NCBI RefSeq assembly: GCF_052324685.1
Contig: NW_027506902.1
Coordinates: 1,023,941-1,087,940 of the forward strand
Length of the DNA: 64,000 bases
Source: Brachyhypopomus gauderio
Taxonomy: Eukaryota; Chordata; Actinopteri; Gymnotiformes; Hypopomidae
Reading direction: 5' to 3'
The notes beneath the pieces are model-generated. The model worked only from the letters and a program-made list of their open reading frames with translations, did no database searches and was not told where the DNA came from. Shown here piece by piece: positions 45,801 through 55,349 of this stretch (position 1 is the stretch's first letter; every line of letters begins with the position of its first letter). The position numbers and the translations under genes were made by a program.

Positions 45801-48800
45801 CCTTCTCCTTTATCCAGATCAGCAATAACCGCTCCATTTCTTCATGAACCGGTGTCCGAAGTTGGGACAATATCGTCAAGCCTTTCGCCGTGTTTGCACT
45901 TTTAATGTTGTCCTTCTGCTTCAGGATAGTGCAAATGGTGGATGTACTCCGGCCGAACAGACGAGCGAGTTCGGCTACACGAGTGCCTTTCTCATGCAGG
46001 TGAATAATCTCCTGCTTAGTTTCTATAGTTATCATTCTCTTCCCACTGGACTTTCCACTACTAGAGCCTTTCTTTGGAGCCATAATGTAAAAAAAAACGT
46101 TTGTAGTACTGTACAGTGAAGCGGGTTCGGGAAATAAGGCAGAAACTGCGTAATCCAGAAAATCCCGAGGAGGGAAACTTTATTTACCACGCAACTTAAA
46201 CAAAAGCACTGTCATCTCCCCCTCCCCTGGCGCCGCTCCCCCAGTGTCACTTAAGCTGGAAACATACTTGCTGTTTGCCCATGCGTTCGCGTACACAACC
46301 GGCTGCGTTGTGAACGTTACTGAGAACATACTAGCCTATGTGCAACGCGTGAAACTGGAGGCGTCCACTAAAGGGCAGAACGTAGAAAGGGCTTCGGTAT
46401 TTTAACGATGCAAACATGGCAACACTCGAGGAGATTAGCCTTTGGGTAATTTTACGGTCACGGCAGAAAAAACGACGACAGCGATCCCTTCGTAGGTGGT
46501 ATGTAAGGCCGTTAAATCAAAGACGTTGTGAGAATGGCGAGTTTGTGTCGTTGGATATCGTTGTGTCCATTTTGATGCTGGTTAGCGGCTACACTGACCC
46601 TAGCGGTTTTGTGTGTATTGCACCTCGCGTTCGCGTCGCGTTAACTTTTGGAGGGCGTGCAAGACCTACGTGCCAAACCGACGCAGGATACGCGAAGCAG
46701 CCATTATGCGTACGCGAACGCGTAGTTAACAGCAAGTATGTTTCCACCGGGCCAAGTGCCTGTCTGTTGTGGAATTCGCTGCGAGGAGTAGTCGCTACAA
46801 CAGCATTGAAATACAGTACTGTACTGCCACCTAGTGGTTCATGCTCGTATCTCGAGCGTGCACTCGTATGTCGAACAGAAATTTTGCTCGTCTCGGTGCT
46901 CGTATCTTGGATTGCTCGTATGTAGAGCAGCTCGTATCTCGAGGTACCATATATATAACAAAAAGCACCATATCCCTAGTTTCCTTTGTCCTCCATGCCC
47001 CTCATCACTACCCTCTCCCATTTCATCCCTCCATCTTTGATGCCCCACTCATCTCCACTCACCTCATGCGGTTCTTGCTGTTGGGCATCTCTGCCACAAC
47101 GCCGGCATAGAGCCACACCTGGTTGCCGTCCTTATACTTGGCAACGACGCGGGCCCCCACGTACAGCCGCTCCAGCGTGGGGTGGTAGTCGAAGGCCACG
47201 TGGTTGCCCGACAGCAGACTCTTGCCCTTGTTCTCAAACTTCACCTTGTACTTGAAGCTGCTGCCTGTGGCGCCAGGGGAGGGCAAGAGAAGCCAGGAGT
47301 CAGATATCGAAGAGGGGGGAGCGCACACACAACTACAGTGGGTCATAGAGCGGTGTACTGACCCTATGCTGGACCACCTGGAGGTGGACTCCCTAAACCT
47401 GCCAACCCCCTGCCTCCAACATGCTTCAACAATTTCACATATCCCAAGTAGCAGTGAACATGCTCGTGATCTCTTAATAGATAAAATATCACTTTGCAGT
47501 GTGTATAAATATTGTTCTCCCCCCTTCTTTAGAAAGTCTACTCTTTAGTTTATGACTGAATTGTGGGGGTGGAACAAAATACGAAGTATAGATTTAATGT
47601 ACAATATTGTAACAATCTAACTAATGGACTTAATGCTGACATTTCAGCCCTTTTGAAAATAAAAAGGTTTCTTGGTAGAAACAAATGGTCCGTAAATACG
47701 TAAACACACGCATTTTTACATTTTTATGTCTTACCCACTGAGTTAATAGCGATCAGGGTTCCGCGGTGCCAGGTCTTGGTACGTTTTTTACCCAGAATGC
47801 TCATGTTTACTTTCATCACGTCCTGTTTGAGGCCGGGGTTTGGTTGGGTGGGTGTGTTTGCAGGGGCCGAGGACACGAACACGGCTGGAATATTGAGCAT
47901 GGTGCCACGGGACTGAGGGGGAGGGCCCAACCCCTTGGGTGGAGTGATCGCGGTGGAGGACGACGTGGTTGTCTTGGTGACAGCCTGCATCAGGTTCTGC
48001 ACTTGCTGTGAAGTTCTCTGCAGCACCGCTGATGTTTCCGTAATCTATACAAATGTTAACAGGTTTACACATGAACATGACAAAAAAATACAATTAAAAA
48101 GATATCTTTAAATACATAAAATAACCTACCCTCTCAATAAAAAAGGCAAAACATTGTTTATGGGGCTGATATTACATAGCACGACCTGCAAGAATATTTA
48201 GGCTAATATTGCAATGTCAGCTGAATCTTGTCTTACCGCGGAGTCTTTGCCTGGTGTGACGACCTTCTTTGGCGGAACAACTGCGAGATCAGGAAAGAGC
48301 ACTTAAGGAACTCTCATGCAGCAAAGCAAATGACTGTGTTTGGCTTTGACCTCACTTTTTTCAAAATCATGGATGATTCTTGATTACCATTTAATTGGTC
48401 CTTACGTAATACAATTGGACAATATTTCAAACAACATTTTTTAACGGACCGTGGCAATGCAAAAATAACCAGTGCAATCTACAGCAGGCAAATAGTGGAA
48501 ATAAAATCTTCAAACATTTCCTCAACAAGCTTTGTTATTGTATACTGCCTTTATATTTCCGGTTCACTTCGTTATTATCTTTTCTGGCAAAGTGTCCTTT
48601 TCTAACGGTTATCCTAACATGGACTGTAAAATGAATGAGAATGGGATTGCCCTAAATATTCGCCAATCACCACCAGATATCCTGATTTAACTTATTTCAA
48701 GTTACAATACTTAAGTGATATTTCCATCTTTCTTTTCTGCAAGCTGTATTTCATATGAACCGACGCCCGTTTTCATCATTGTGTGTATGTATCAAATGTT

Positions 48801-49760
48801 ATGTGAAAATCACATAAAAACAAAAATCACTTAAAATAGTTACATCACAAAAATCACCAGCACAATGGTCAGGATGATGGGATCAGAAAACAAAAATCAA
48901 TGATTTGTCTTAATAAGGAGGACAGACCCACTGACATACCCTAGTATAGTCCACCATCGCATTTTTGGCCCTCACTGCCACGCATTTGTAGTAGCACACT
49001 GCCTAGACCTAAAACCCACCTTGGACCCCAAGTGCCTACTATGCCCACCCTGTGCGTTCCCACAATCTGTGTCAACCTACCACATCCCACGGCGATCACA
49101 TCGTCATCTTCATCATCGTCGATTTCGATGACCTCGGATGCCCCTCCCGTGCCACCTGCCTCGTCTTCAGAGCTGCTCTCTCTGTACGCCAGGCCTATTT
49201 TAGTGTACAGCTCCTTCACCAGAACTTCACACTGCTCTACAGACCTGAGGAAACACATGCACAGAACCCTAGAGACCGAGGTTCAGTTCACATCCACTCT
49301 GCTACAGACCAATGTTCAGTTCACATGAACTACTGGAGCTATGCACAAGGTTGTGCAATTTGAAAGGACAACACACTGGTCTGGTCACTCTGGATCACAC
49401 AATATGGGTTTATCTACATTCTGATTAACTGTCTCCCCTGATTTGTTACTTTTAGACTTAGCCTTCTTTACAAACTTACTACATGTTCTCTCCCTCTCTC
49501 TCTCTCTTACACACACTAACACATACATACTCTGAAGCGTCGGAGCAGAGCACGTCCACAGAGGCCATGTCTTTTTCTCTTTGTTCGACCCACTCCTGGA
49601 GTTCGGCTATCTGCGTTTTCCTCTGCTGCACGGCATCACTGTTGTCCACCTGCTCCTCGATCCATTTACGCAGCTCGTCCAGAGACACACCCAGCTCCTC
49701 TTCCAGCTCTGGTCCCAGCTCCATCTCCAGGCTGGAGCCAAGCCCACCATCTACCTCCAT
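34296..49760 (-). CDS. setdb1: Histone-lysine N-methyltransferase SETDB1, complete coding region
   Basis: SETDB1 (ESET) places H3K9 methyl marks that silence genes and transposons, in the nucleus. I assembled 21 coding exons on the minus strand: 49760-49531, 49244-49081, 48280-48237, 48044-47735, 47264-47063, 43881-43808, 42648-42458, 42184-42055, 41944-41806, 41675-41559, 41322-40989, 40909-40557, 40366-40250, 39837-39668, 39442-39209, 38858-38688, 37971-37742, 37135-37048, 36393-36143, 36015-35927 and 34413-34296. Every junction is GT-AG and every phase agrees. The total is 3756 nt, or 1251 residues, close to the roughly 1290 of mammals. Domain order is coiled coil, acidic SUMO-interacting-like patch, Tudor domains, MBD, pre-SET, split SET and post-SET. 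The start Met follows an acceptor, so a non-coding first exon lies upstream. Catalytic motifs are intact. Fish can carry two paralogs; which one this is cannot be told here. Exon 15 has an alternative donor (gtagag) about 25 bases earlier. Confidence 0.95.
34765..35635 (+). mobile_element. LINE 3' end in the last setdb1 intron
   Basis: The plus strand reads [17 protein letters not shown] near 34790-34835, the usual C-terminal end of CR1/L2-group LINE proteins. The 3' untranslated tail resumes at about 35313 and ends with tgacaataaaaggcattcta near 35630. The tail is interrupted by the insertion at 34862-35312. It lies antisense to setdb1. Confidence 0.65.
34862..35312 (+). mobile_element. LTR-like insertion inside the LINE tail
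   Basis: The 8-mer atcccata stands at both 34854-34861 and 35313-35320, and removing 34862-35312 restores a continuous LINE tail. The insert has an LTR-like layout: a TATA-like tgactataaga near 35140, a leader, then an AATAAA near 35249 and a short tail ending in CA. Eight bases is longer than the usual 4-6 bp duplication of LTR elements, and the left end is not TG, so the class is uncertain although the insertion is well supported. Confidence 0.55.
36781..37040. mobile_element. hAT-like terminus in a setdb1 intron
   Basis: The start caggggtgctcattacgtcg followed by gatcgcg repeats resembles the terminus of a hAT element. No matching opposite terminus is visible before the exon at 37048, so the copy is truncated. 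Confidence 0.4.
37048..39837 (-). CDS. setdb1: setdb1 exons 14-18: first half of SET domain and the bifurcating insertion
   Basis: Exon 39837-39668 encodes the end of pre-SET and the SET-N half ([25 protein letters not shown]). Exon 39442-39209 continues the SET domain ([31 protein letters not shown]) and enters the insertion. Exons 38858-38688, 37971-37742 and 37135-37048 encode the acidic, Ser-rich insertion typical of SETDB1 ([37 protein letters not shown]). The middle exon ends with five tandem V-K-A-E motifs. Confidence 0.93.
37205..37690. repeat. Dispersed fish repeat with (CA)n in a setdb1 intron
   Basis: The stretch tttatatagcacctttcaag, the later tttccaaggtcgctttacaa, a (CA)n run at 37304-37353 and a block of the type ggaaaccggagaccccggat belong to a repeat common between fish genes. 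A shorter relative lies at 24255-24400. It has no coding potential, and its class is not settled. Confidence 0.5.
38116..38143. repeat. (GA)n microsatellite
   Basis: GAGAGA run in a setdb1 intron. Confidence 0.85.
39838..39932. repeat. (GA)n-rich tract at a setdb1 acceptor
   Basis: Read on the minus strand this is a long CT-rich polypyrimidine tract ending in the acceptor of exon 39837-39668. Its G run and GA units are probably variable in length. Confidence 0.85.
40557..41322 (-). CDS. setdb1: setdb1 exons 11-12: low-complexity linker, MBD and start of pre-SET
   Basis: Exon 11 begins with a Pro/Leu/Gln repeat region ([19 protein letters not shown]), then the segment up to [13 protein letters not shown]. 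Exon 12 encodes the methyl-CpG-binding-type domain ([39 protein letters not shown]) and the first pre-SET cysteines ([19 protein letters not shown]). In SETDB1 the MBD fold supports interaction with DNA or partners. Exon 11 is the least conserved part of the gene. Confidence 0.93.
42055..47264 (-). CDS. setdb1: setdb1 exons 5-8: Tudor domains
   Basis: About residues 250-448, on exons 47264-47063, 43881-43808, 42648-42458 and 42184-42055. Diagnostic stretches are [41 protein letters not shown], then [29 protein letters not shown] and [16 protein letters not shown]. These are the tandem Tudor repeats of SETDB1, which read methylated/acetylated H3 tails. The intron between exons 5 and 6 holds the Tigger element and that between exons 6 and 7 holds the Tc1 fragment. 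Confidence 0.92.
42714..43412 (-). mobile_element. Truncated Tc1-like transposon in a setdb1 intron
   Basis: The minus-strand frame 43213-42782 is the C-terminal half of a Tc1 transposase: [20 protein letters not shown], then [16 protein letters not shown] and [13 protein letters not shown]. The second D of the DDE triad survives in FQHD. Beyond it, ggtgagcgaatactta at about 43388 is the usual Tc1 terminal repeat. The other terminal repeat and the transposase N-terminus are absent, so the copy cannot move. Confidence 0.85.
43728..43785. repeat. Short tandem repeat of aagggataagaag type
   Basis: Three to four copies of a 13-15 base unit, close to setdb1 exon 6 (43881-43808) on its 3' side. 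Confidence 0.7.
44341..46083 (-). CDS. Tigger/pogo-type (CENP-B-like) transposase, uninterrupted
   Basis: 580 codons without a stop or frameshift. Residues 15-65 form a psq-type helix-turn-helix ([20 protein letters not shown]). Residues 75-155 form the CENP-B-type DNA-binding domain ([14 protein letters not shown]). Residues 180-400 form the DDE nuclease domain. The first Asp is in [11 protein letters not shown] (D189) and the third in LQPMDQQVI (D343). At the second position the family motif DNAPGHP reads N-N-A-P-G-H-P (N306), so a catalytic Asp seems lost. The C-terminus is acidic. The length matches TIGD1-class proteins. It could be mistaken for a host TIGD gene, but its terminal repeats and its place inside an intron mark it as a transposon copy. 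Confidence 0.9.
   Translation of the reverse strand: MAPKKGSSSGKSSGKRMITIETKQEIIHLHEKGTRVAELARLFGRSTSTICTILKQKDNIKSANTAKGLTILSQLRTPVHEEMERLLLIWIKEKELAGDTVSEALISAKARAIFADLKKNQPSTSGDQNEFKASHGWFDKFKKRTGIHSVIRHGEASSADTTAADEFTTRFAELVRQEGYVPQQIFNCDETGLFWKKIPKRTFITAEEKHMPGHKPMKDRLTLALCANAQGDCKIKPLLVYHSENPRAFKSHKILKEKLHVLWRSNARAWVTRQFFVDWVNIAFGPEVKSYLLRNNLPLRALLLLNNAPGHPPALEDDILEEFQFIKVLFLPPNTTSILQPMDQQVIANFKKLYTKHLFHRCFDVTENTNLTLREFWKDHFNIVSCLNMIDLAWREVSTRTLNSAWKKLWPAAVASRDIGADEDEQLESNLQLEEIVSLGKSMGLEVDESDINGLVEEHEEHLSTDYLKALQEMHQSELVQEMSSSEEELQEPQEPIPSAEIKSVLAQWENVVRFVEKNHPEKVSTSRAAALFNDTSLAHFRNILKSRQKQTSLDRFLMKKKTDLSERAESSPKRPKTNE
46257..46762 (+). mobile_element. Harbinger-like element nested in the Tigger copy
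   Basis: Similar inverted ends (tggaaacatacttgctgtt at 46258 onward; its complement at about 46730-46752) enclose a plus-strand frame starting at 46416. The frame reads [12 protein letters not shown] followed by GEF, the pattern near the start of PIF/Harbinger transposases. The triplet aag flanks both sides, a possible 3-bp duplication. The left end is a few bases shorter than the right. Only the N-terminal transposase piece remains. Confidence 0.6.
49081..49760 (-). CDS. setdb1: setdb1 exons 1-2: N-terminal coiled coil and SUMO-interacting-like patch
   Basis: Residues 1 to about 131. Exon 1 encodes a Glu/Leu-rich helix region ([19 protein letters not shown], then [20 protein letters not shown]), the conserved SETDB1 N-terminal coiled coil used for partner binding. 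Exon 2 ends with [15 protein letters not shown], a hydrophobic core next to acidic residues, the pattern of SUMO-interacting motifs. In mammals SETDB1 is recruited by sumoylated KAP1 through such motifs; that the fish patch works the same way is inference. Confidence 0.9.
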
Positions 49761-50465
49761 GCCACTGAGAGAAAAACAGAGACTACCTTGTTGCTTTCTA
49801 TGTCTCACCGTGTGCAGCAGTGTGTTTGTGACAATAATTACACCCACAATAACTAGCTATATACCGGTTTTACTGGGCAATAACTAACGACTAACGATAA
49901 TATGATGCAAAATCAAGTAGTTTGTTTTTATACATCCGACTTTCGGCTGCACCTGCGTAGGGCAGCTGACTGAAAGAGGTGGGCCACCATCAGAAGGTGG
50001 TGCAGCCCATCAGAAGTTGGTGCAGCGCAAGTTAGAACACCTGAGCCTCTACGTACATGCCTCGGAATCGTCAAAACATATGCACACATACACTAACGAC
50101 TGTACGTTTGTCCTTACGGTTTGATCGCAGAATCCTCCAAGTGTCTATGACAAGTACAGTTCATACATGGTGACAACATTCTGATCAGCATACATTTTAA
50201 TGTACCTTACCTAGTCAGGAAGTGTTCAGGACTAATGTTATGCAGATTTACGCACCCCCGTTGCCGCACAAGTCTTTCTCCCGCACTCTCAAGGCGCTAA
50301 CTGAACATTTCTGCTTGATTTACACAACTGAAAACGCACTGTAAAAACCATGGCTTTGATCTGGCTAGCAAAAAAATGGCATATTGTTTCCCAGCTTTTA
50401 ACAAAAACAAGCTAACGCTGATGCTACCGCGATAGCTGCCCCAGTTAGCTCGCTGTCTGTCTTAC

Positions 50466-50830
50466 CAACAAAGTCCGGCCTCCCCGCGCTGATTAGCTAG
50501 GTGTGCTAGCTAGTGATTTGCTCCAGGTCAAAGCTTGGCAAGCGCTGCATCCAGGGACCGGATCACATCAACGAATGTAGCTAGCACTACCCTAAACATA
50601 GCATTAGCTCCCTAAAGAACTCATCAGCAACAGCAGGTTTCGACGACTACGCTTTATTTCATTAAGCCGCGTATCTGCACTGGATAGGAAACTTCAGCGG
50701 GCGTGCTTAACTGAGAGAGCATCCGTTTGTCCAATCGGAGCTCGTTATACAGTGAGTGACAAGCTGAGGAAGGACCGCCCACTGCACATTTAAAACCGCG
50801 CCTCGCTGCGTGCAGGCAGCTTGGAACACG
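50466..50830 (-). promoter_or_regulatory. setdb1: setdb1 promoter region and non-coding first exon
   Basis: A minus-strand donor (TTGTTG before gtaaga) ends at 50466, consistent with a non-coding exon upstream of the coding exon at 49764. The flank up to 50830 is GC-richer than its surroundings and has a plus-strand CCAAT box near 50731 (ATTGG in gene orientation). There is no TATA box. The transcription start is not visible. Confidence 0.45.
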
Positions 50831-50834
50831 AGGA

Positions 50835-51325
50835 GCCTCCGTCTAATTAGTTACGCTCAGCAGAGAGGAATGGGTGGAAGTTACTTACTTTGGCTGTAAT
50901 TAAGTGTAAACATAGTGTACAATATCCTTTCACTTCAATCATCATTTTCATATTAAAAATCGTTTAAACGGTCTGTTACATGATATTGCTAATTGATATA
51001 CAATTATAATAAGGGTTCCGGATACACTCTTTTCATAACAGCCACAATATAGTACCCTCGCCTCTCTACCACACCATACCAAAGAAACGAGTAGTGTGGT
51101 GTAATGACCACATTCGCAATTTTAAACAGAACACTTTAAAGATAGAACACAAATGGCATTGCACTAAACTTGTAGTCTTCTAACATGTTTGGAAGGAGAG
51201 CCTTCTTAACTAAAGAAAGGTACTTAATCAGCACCTCTCTCTCTAAAATGTAAAAAACAATACCACATATTTATTATTTATTAGAATTGCCAACTGACTA
51301 CGACTAAATCTAGGACACCAAAGCC
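50835..51325. other. Gene-free flank upstream of setdb1
   Basis: AT-rich sequence without recognisable exons, RNA genes or mobile-element termini. Confidence 0.45.
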
Positions 51326-51329
51326 TAGA

Positions 51330-51700
51330 TCACATCATAACATCACAGAGATCGAGACTTTTTTCAATGAGAAATTTAAGCACATTAGAGATAGCATTCA
51401 GAGTATTAATGAGGCATTGTACAGTTACATAGAAACCAAAACAATCAAACCAATAAAGGCACAAAAAGTTGACTCAATTCAAGTGCCTGAACTAACATTT
51501 CTGATCTGACCCTTACTTGCTTACTAGATACATTGCTCACACACACCTTAAATGTTTAAGTAAAGCAATGTAAAGAACTTCACATCAAATAATTTAAATA
51601 AGCAATAATCAGACCACTTATAGAAGACCAACCTCAATCCTTATTATATCAAACTACAGGTAATCTGAAATGTATTAAGGTGAACTCTTATAAGCACTGT
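51330..51700 (+). mobile_element. Degenerate LINE fragment
   Basis: Short plus-strand pieces resemble the region before the reverse transcriptase of L2/CR1 elements (FNEKFKHIRDSIQ near 51370). Later pieces match the spacing of the RPL ... SNYRPI region. Many breaks make the assignment weak. Confidence 0.35.
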
Positions 51701-51841
51701 GGATGCTGAATTTTTCTGCTCTTTGGCCTCACTCATCAGGGAAATTTGCGAATAGTCATCACACAAATACAGTGTGTCTATATATTTTGCCTTATATATA
51801 TTTGTCTACCCAGTCGCTCTATCAGACAAAGACAGCGCTGA

Positions 51842-52053
51842 TCATAGTAGTTAATGCCCTGTTATTGGGCTGTGTCCGCTCATAGTAGTTAATGCCGTTA
51901 TTGGGCTGTGTCCACTCATAGTAGTTAATGCCGTTATTGGGCTGTGTCCGCTCATAGTAGTTAATGCCCTGTTAATGGGCTGTGTGTCTGATCATAGTAG
52001 TAAATGCCCTGTTATTGGGCTATGTGTCAGATCATAGAAGTTAACACTCTGTT
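51842..52053. repeat. 36-40 bp minisatellite, left part
   Basis: Six copies of a unit like catagtagttaatgccctgt plus tattgggctgtgtccgct, at 51843, 51881, 51917, 51953, 51993 and 52033. The array continues at 53919-53965 beyond the LINE inserted into it. Confidence 0.85.
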
Positions 52054-53918
52054 CCCAAAGCGCTATTTTCCACAGTTAACAAGCTTTTAAGGCCTGCTAA
52101 TAACTTTGCCCTTACTCCATCATCAATGCTGTGTAGCAAATTCATGACATTTTTTGAAGAAAAAATTAGGAACATTCATGCTGACATAGCCCTCACAAAC
52201 TCCTCTTCTGACCCTGTTCAACAAAGTACCCCAGTCAGCTGTTGCTTTTCAACTTTTACTCCAGTGAATACCACCACAGTAGCGATGTACATCAAGTTCG
52301 CAAAACCAACCTTCTGTGTTTTGGATCCTCTGCCTACATGCCTGGTTAAAGTTTGTCTGCCCTCACTCTGTCCTCTCTTCACCAGGACTATTAACGCTTC
52401 CCTCGCCTCTGGCATTGTTCCCCCCTCACTGAAATTGGCTGCCATCACCCCTATCCTTAAAAGAAACCTGGTTTGGCTCCCGAGGACCTCAGTAATTACT
52501 GTCCCATATCCAACCTCCCTTTTCTCAGTAAGCTGTTTGAGCGTGTGTTTGCCACTCAATTAAAGGACTATTTATCATCTAATAATCTATTTGAGCAGTT
52601 CCAGTCTGGGTTTAGGAGTAACCACAGCACTGAAACTGCTTTTGTCCGAGTGATGAACGATCTTCTATTAGCAGCTGATTCTGGACTAGTTAACATCTTG
52701 GTTCTACTCGACCTCCCCACCGCAGTTCGACACAGTTTGCCACTCTACATTGCTGACCCGGCTGAAACTCTGGACTGGACTATCTGATAGAGTGCTATCA
52801 TGGTTTGAGTCGTACCTCTCTGACCGCCAGCTGTTTGTTTCCCTCAGCGGCTTTAGATCCACCTGCTCTGCTGTAAAGTCTGGAGTACTTCAAGGCTTGG
52901 TCCTTGGCCCACTTCTTTTTATAATCTACTTCCTCCCCCTTGGTAATATCATTCAACAGCATGGCCTCCAGTTCCACTGCTATGCTGACGACACCCACAT
53001 TTATGTCTGCTCCAAGCCCTCTGATCTACAACCTCTTGGATCCTTGCTCAGCTGTCTCTATGATGTCAATTCCTGGATGGCAAAGAACTTTCTCAACCCA
53101 AATAATAGCAAGTCTGAGGCCATTCTCACTGCCTCCTCACCCACTCTTCGGAAACTCGTTCAACCATCCATCTCAATTCCTGGATTCATTACAACCACAT
53201 CACCTACTGTCCATAATCTGGGTGTTATCTTGGACTCAGCTCTCACAATGGAAGCCCATATCAATAACATTACTAAAACATCGCTAAACTCCACCCTTCA
53301 CTCACTGACTCTGTGGCTGAAACTTGTTCATGCTTTTGTTACGAGTCGACTGGACTACTGCAATGCTCTGTTGGCTGGACTGCCGGCCAGTAAAATCAAG
53401 AAGCTCCAGCATGTGCAGAATTCTGCTGCCAGGGTCCTGACACGGTCTAAAGCATCTGAGCACATCACCCCAAAACTGATATCGCTTCACTGGCTACCCA
53501 TCCAATACCGCATTCAGTACAAGACATTACTCTTGGTCTTCCGTTCACTACAGAACCTGGCCCCCCCTTACCTGTCCTCGCTAGTTTCACGATACTGTCC
53601 TGCACATTCTCTCCGTTCCGCTGATGCTCACCTCTTGGTTGTTCCCTCAGTCCGGTTACAAGGGTTCGGTGAACGAGCCTTCAGCATTGTTGGCCCAAAG
53701 CTATGGAACTCCCTCCCCATTTCCCTGCGTTCCTGCACATCACTCAAGACTTTCAAATCGGAACTGAAAACACACCTGTTTCAGACTGCTTTTAATATCT
53801 CTTAATTGTTTTATATTATTTTCTGTTGTACCTGACCTTTTCTCTCATTTTATCTGTACAGTGTCCTTGGGTGTTATGAAAGGCGCTTTAAATAAAATTT
53901 ATTATTATTATTATTATT
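52054..53918 (+). mobile_element. L2-type LINE with precise target duplication
   Basis: Plus-strand copy of 1865 bp, 5'-truncated. It holds reverse-transcriptase frames 52126-52563, 52473-52787 and 52750-53805, joined by two frameshifts. Key motifs are the YADDTHIYV active site (about 52980-53006), LGVILDSALTMEAHI, VHAFVTSRLDYCNALLAGLP and the C-terminal LWNSLPISLRS. It ends in an AATAAA and (ATT)n tail, typical of this clade. The pentamer ctgtt stands at 52049-52053 and 53919-53923. Removing the copy restores a regular minisatellite unit, so both ends are exact. The reverse transcriptase is inactive. Confidence 0.9.
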
Positions 53919-53965
53919 CTGTTATTGGGCTATGTGTCAGATCATAATAATTAACACCTGGCGAT
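53919..53965. repeat. Minisatellite, right remnant
   Basis: ctgttattgggctatgtgtc followed by agatcataataattaacacc is the rest of the unit broken by the LINE. Confidence 0.8.
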
Positions 53966-53989
53966 ACACCTGGTCCTGATGTTAAGCTG

Positions 53990-54310
53990 TTACTGAGCCT
54001 CAACTTATCTAAGCTGCTATAGATCCTCCCACCACCATCCTAGATTTAGATACGCTTTGATAGTAAATACAGTATAGAAAAAAACGAACAATGTTCTCAT
54101 GCGTGCATACAGCGTGAGAAAGAGCCATCGCGTTGCCGAGATGGGCTGTGGTAGAGGTTGCGCTGCCTCAGCTTATTGTACACAACACACCATTGTGCTG
54201 CCACTGCTCCTCCGCACACAGTGCGAAATAAAAAAAAAAAGTTGGTTGTAACTCCGGTCCGTCATTAACCAGACCCGTTGTTAAGCGGAGACTCAATGTA
54301 TATGCATTTC
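53990..54310. other. Possible degenerate DNA-transposon end
   Basis: The stretch ending in taagcggagactcaatgtat, with a nearby poly-A and GC-rich block, looks like a terminus of a pogo/Tigger-type element. No partner end or coding part was found. Confidence 0.25.
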
Positions 54311-55340
54311 AAAAGAACAGGTCTGTCACTACTTTAGAATACATGAAAATTAAACATCATCAAAGGTAAACGCTTGATCTTATAAACAAGCCATAGCAAA
54401 TCTTTTTGACTTCGGGAATTCATCAGACCTAGGACGGTGCTCCAGTAATGATACCAAATTGGTATTGATCTCCCTAGTGTACAAGAATTCCTCATATTTT
54501 ACAGATTATGAAGAGTATTGGAAAGATCCTGAATTATGTCTAGCCACAAAATAGCCTTACCCAACAACTTGGACAGGATACCCCATAAATAACTTTTTGT
54601 ACCAGATGTATGTGTATGATTCTTTTGTCCCGGCCAAACATAAACTTGGTATGTGTCCTCTTGTCTTGATACCGCAACCTTACAGAACCAGGTTTAGTTA
54701 CATCACTGCCTTCTAGTTCTACTCCTGTTATTGGTTTTAGTCCAGTAATATTTTAGATTTTTCATAAATCTCTATTATGTTTGTGTGCTGAGATTTTATT
54801 TCTGTACACATCTGTAAGGAATCAGACAAGAGGACATATGATGGATTAATTTGGCATTCCTTGGTGTTGCAGTTTGCACAGAAACGCACCTCGTGTCTTT
54901 GTTTGTGGTTTTGTTTCAATGTTTGACATCATGGGTGAAAGGCAATGCAGACACATGCAGAACCGGATTGAAAATGCGTAGTATTAATGAAAGGGCAAAT
55001 CCAAAAAAATAAGCAGAGTTAAAGCCCAGTCCAGTATCCAAACCAGGGCAAACAACCAGCATCAAATCAAAAAAGGGCTAGGCAAAAGACACAATCCAAG
55101 AGAACAGGCAAAACATCCATAATGACAAGTCAATAGAAGTAACTGCTTGGTATGCAGTCAAAATACATTGGAATTGGCAATACTTCGCAACGACAAAATG
55201 AAATGGGAAATGTTAAATAGGGTAAGTAAGATGGGGTACAGGTGAACTCAATATTCTGGTGATGAAGATCTATGGGGATAGCATGTAACCTTCTGGGACT
55301 TGTGGTCCTTAGATGCACAGAACGTGACACCGTGTTTGTG
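54310..55340. other. Gene-free stretch
   Basis: No supportable exon or complete element on either strand. Confidence 0.45.
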
Positions 55341-55349
55341 TTTTGTTCA

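Larger units (their letters stand above)
44004..46950 (-). mobile_element. Near-complete Tigger/pogo DNA transposon in a setdb1 intron
   Basis: The left end reads TA then CAGTGGTACCTCGAGATA at 44002-44021. The right end reads TATCTCGAGGTACCA before a TA-rich stretch near 46950. The right terminus lacks the expected closing CACTG, so it is damaged or drifted. One transposase gene fills 46083-44341, and a second element is nested at about 46257-46762. The insertion lies between setdb1 exons 5 and 6, in the same orientation as the host gene. Confidence 0.88.

Noticed and set aside
44341..46083. Host TIGD-family gene
   Set aside because: Flanking Tigger-type terminal repeats, location in a setdb1 intron and an apparently lost catalytic Asp favour a transposon copy over a conserved host gene.
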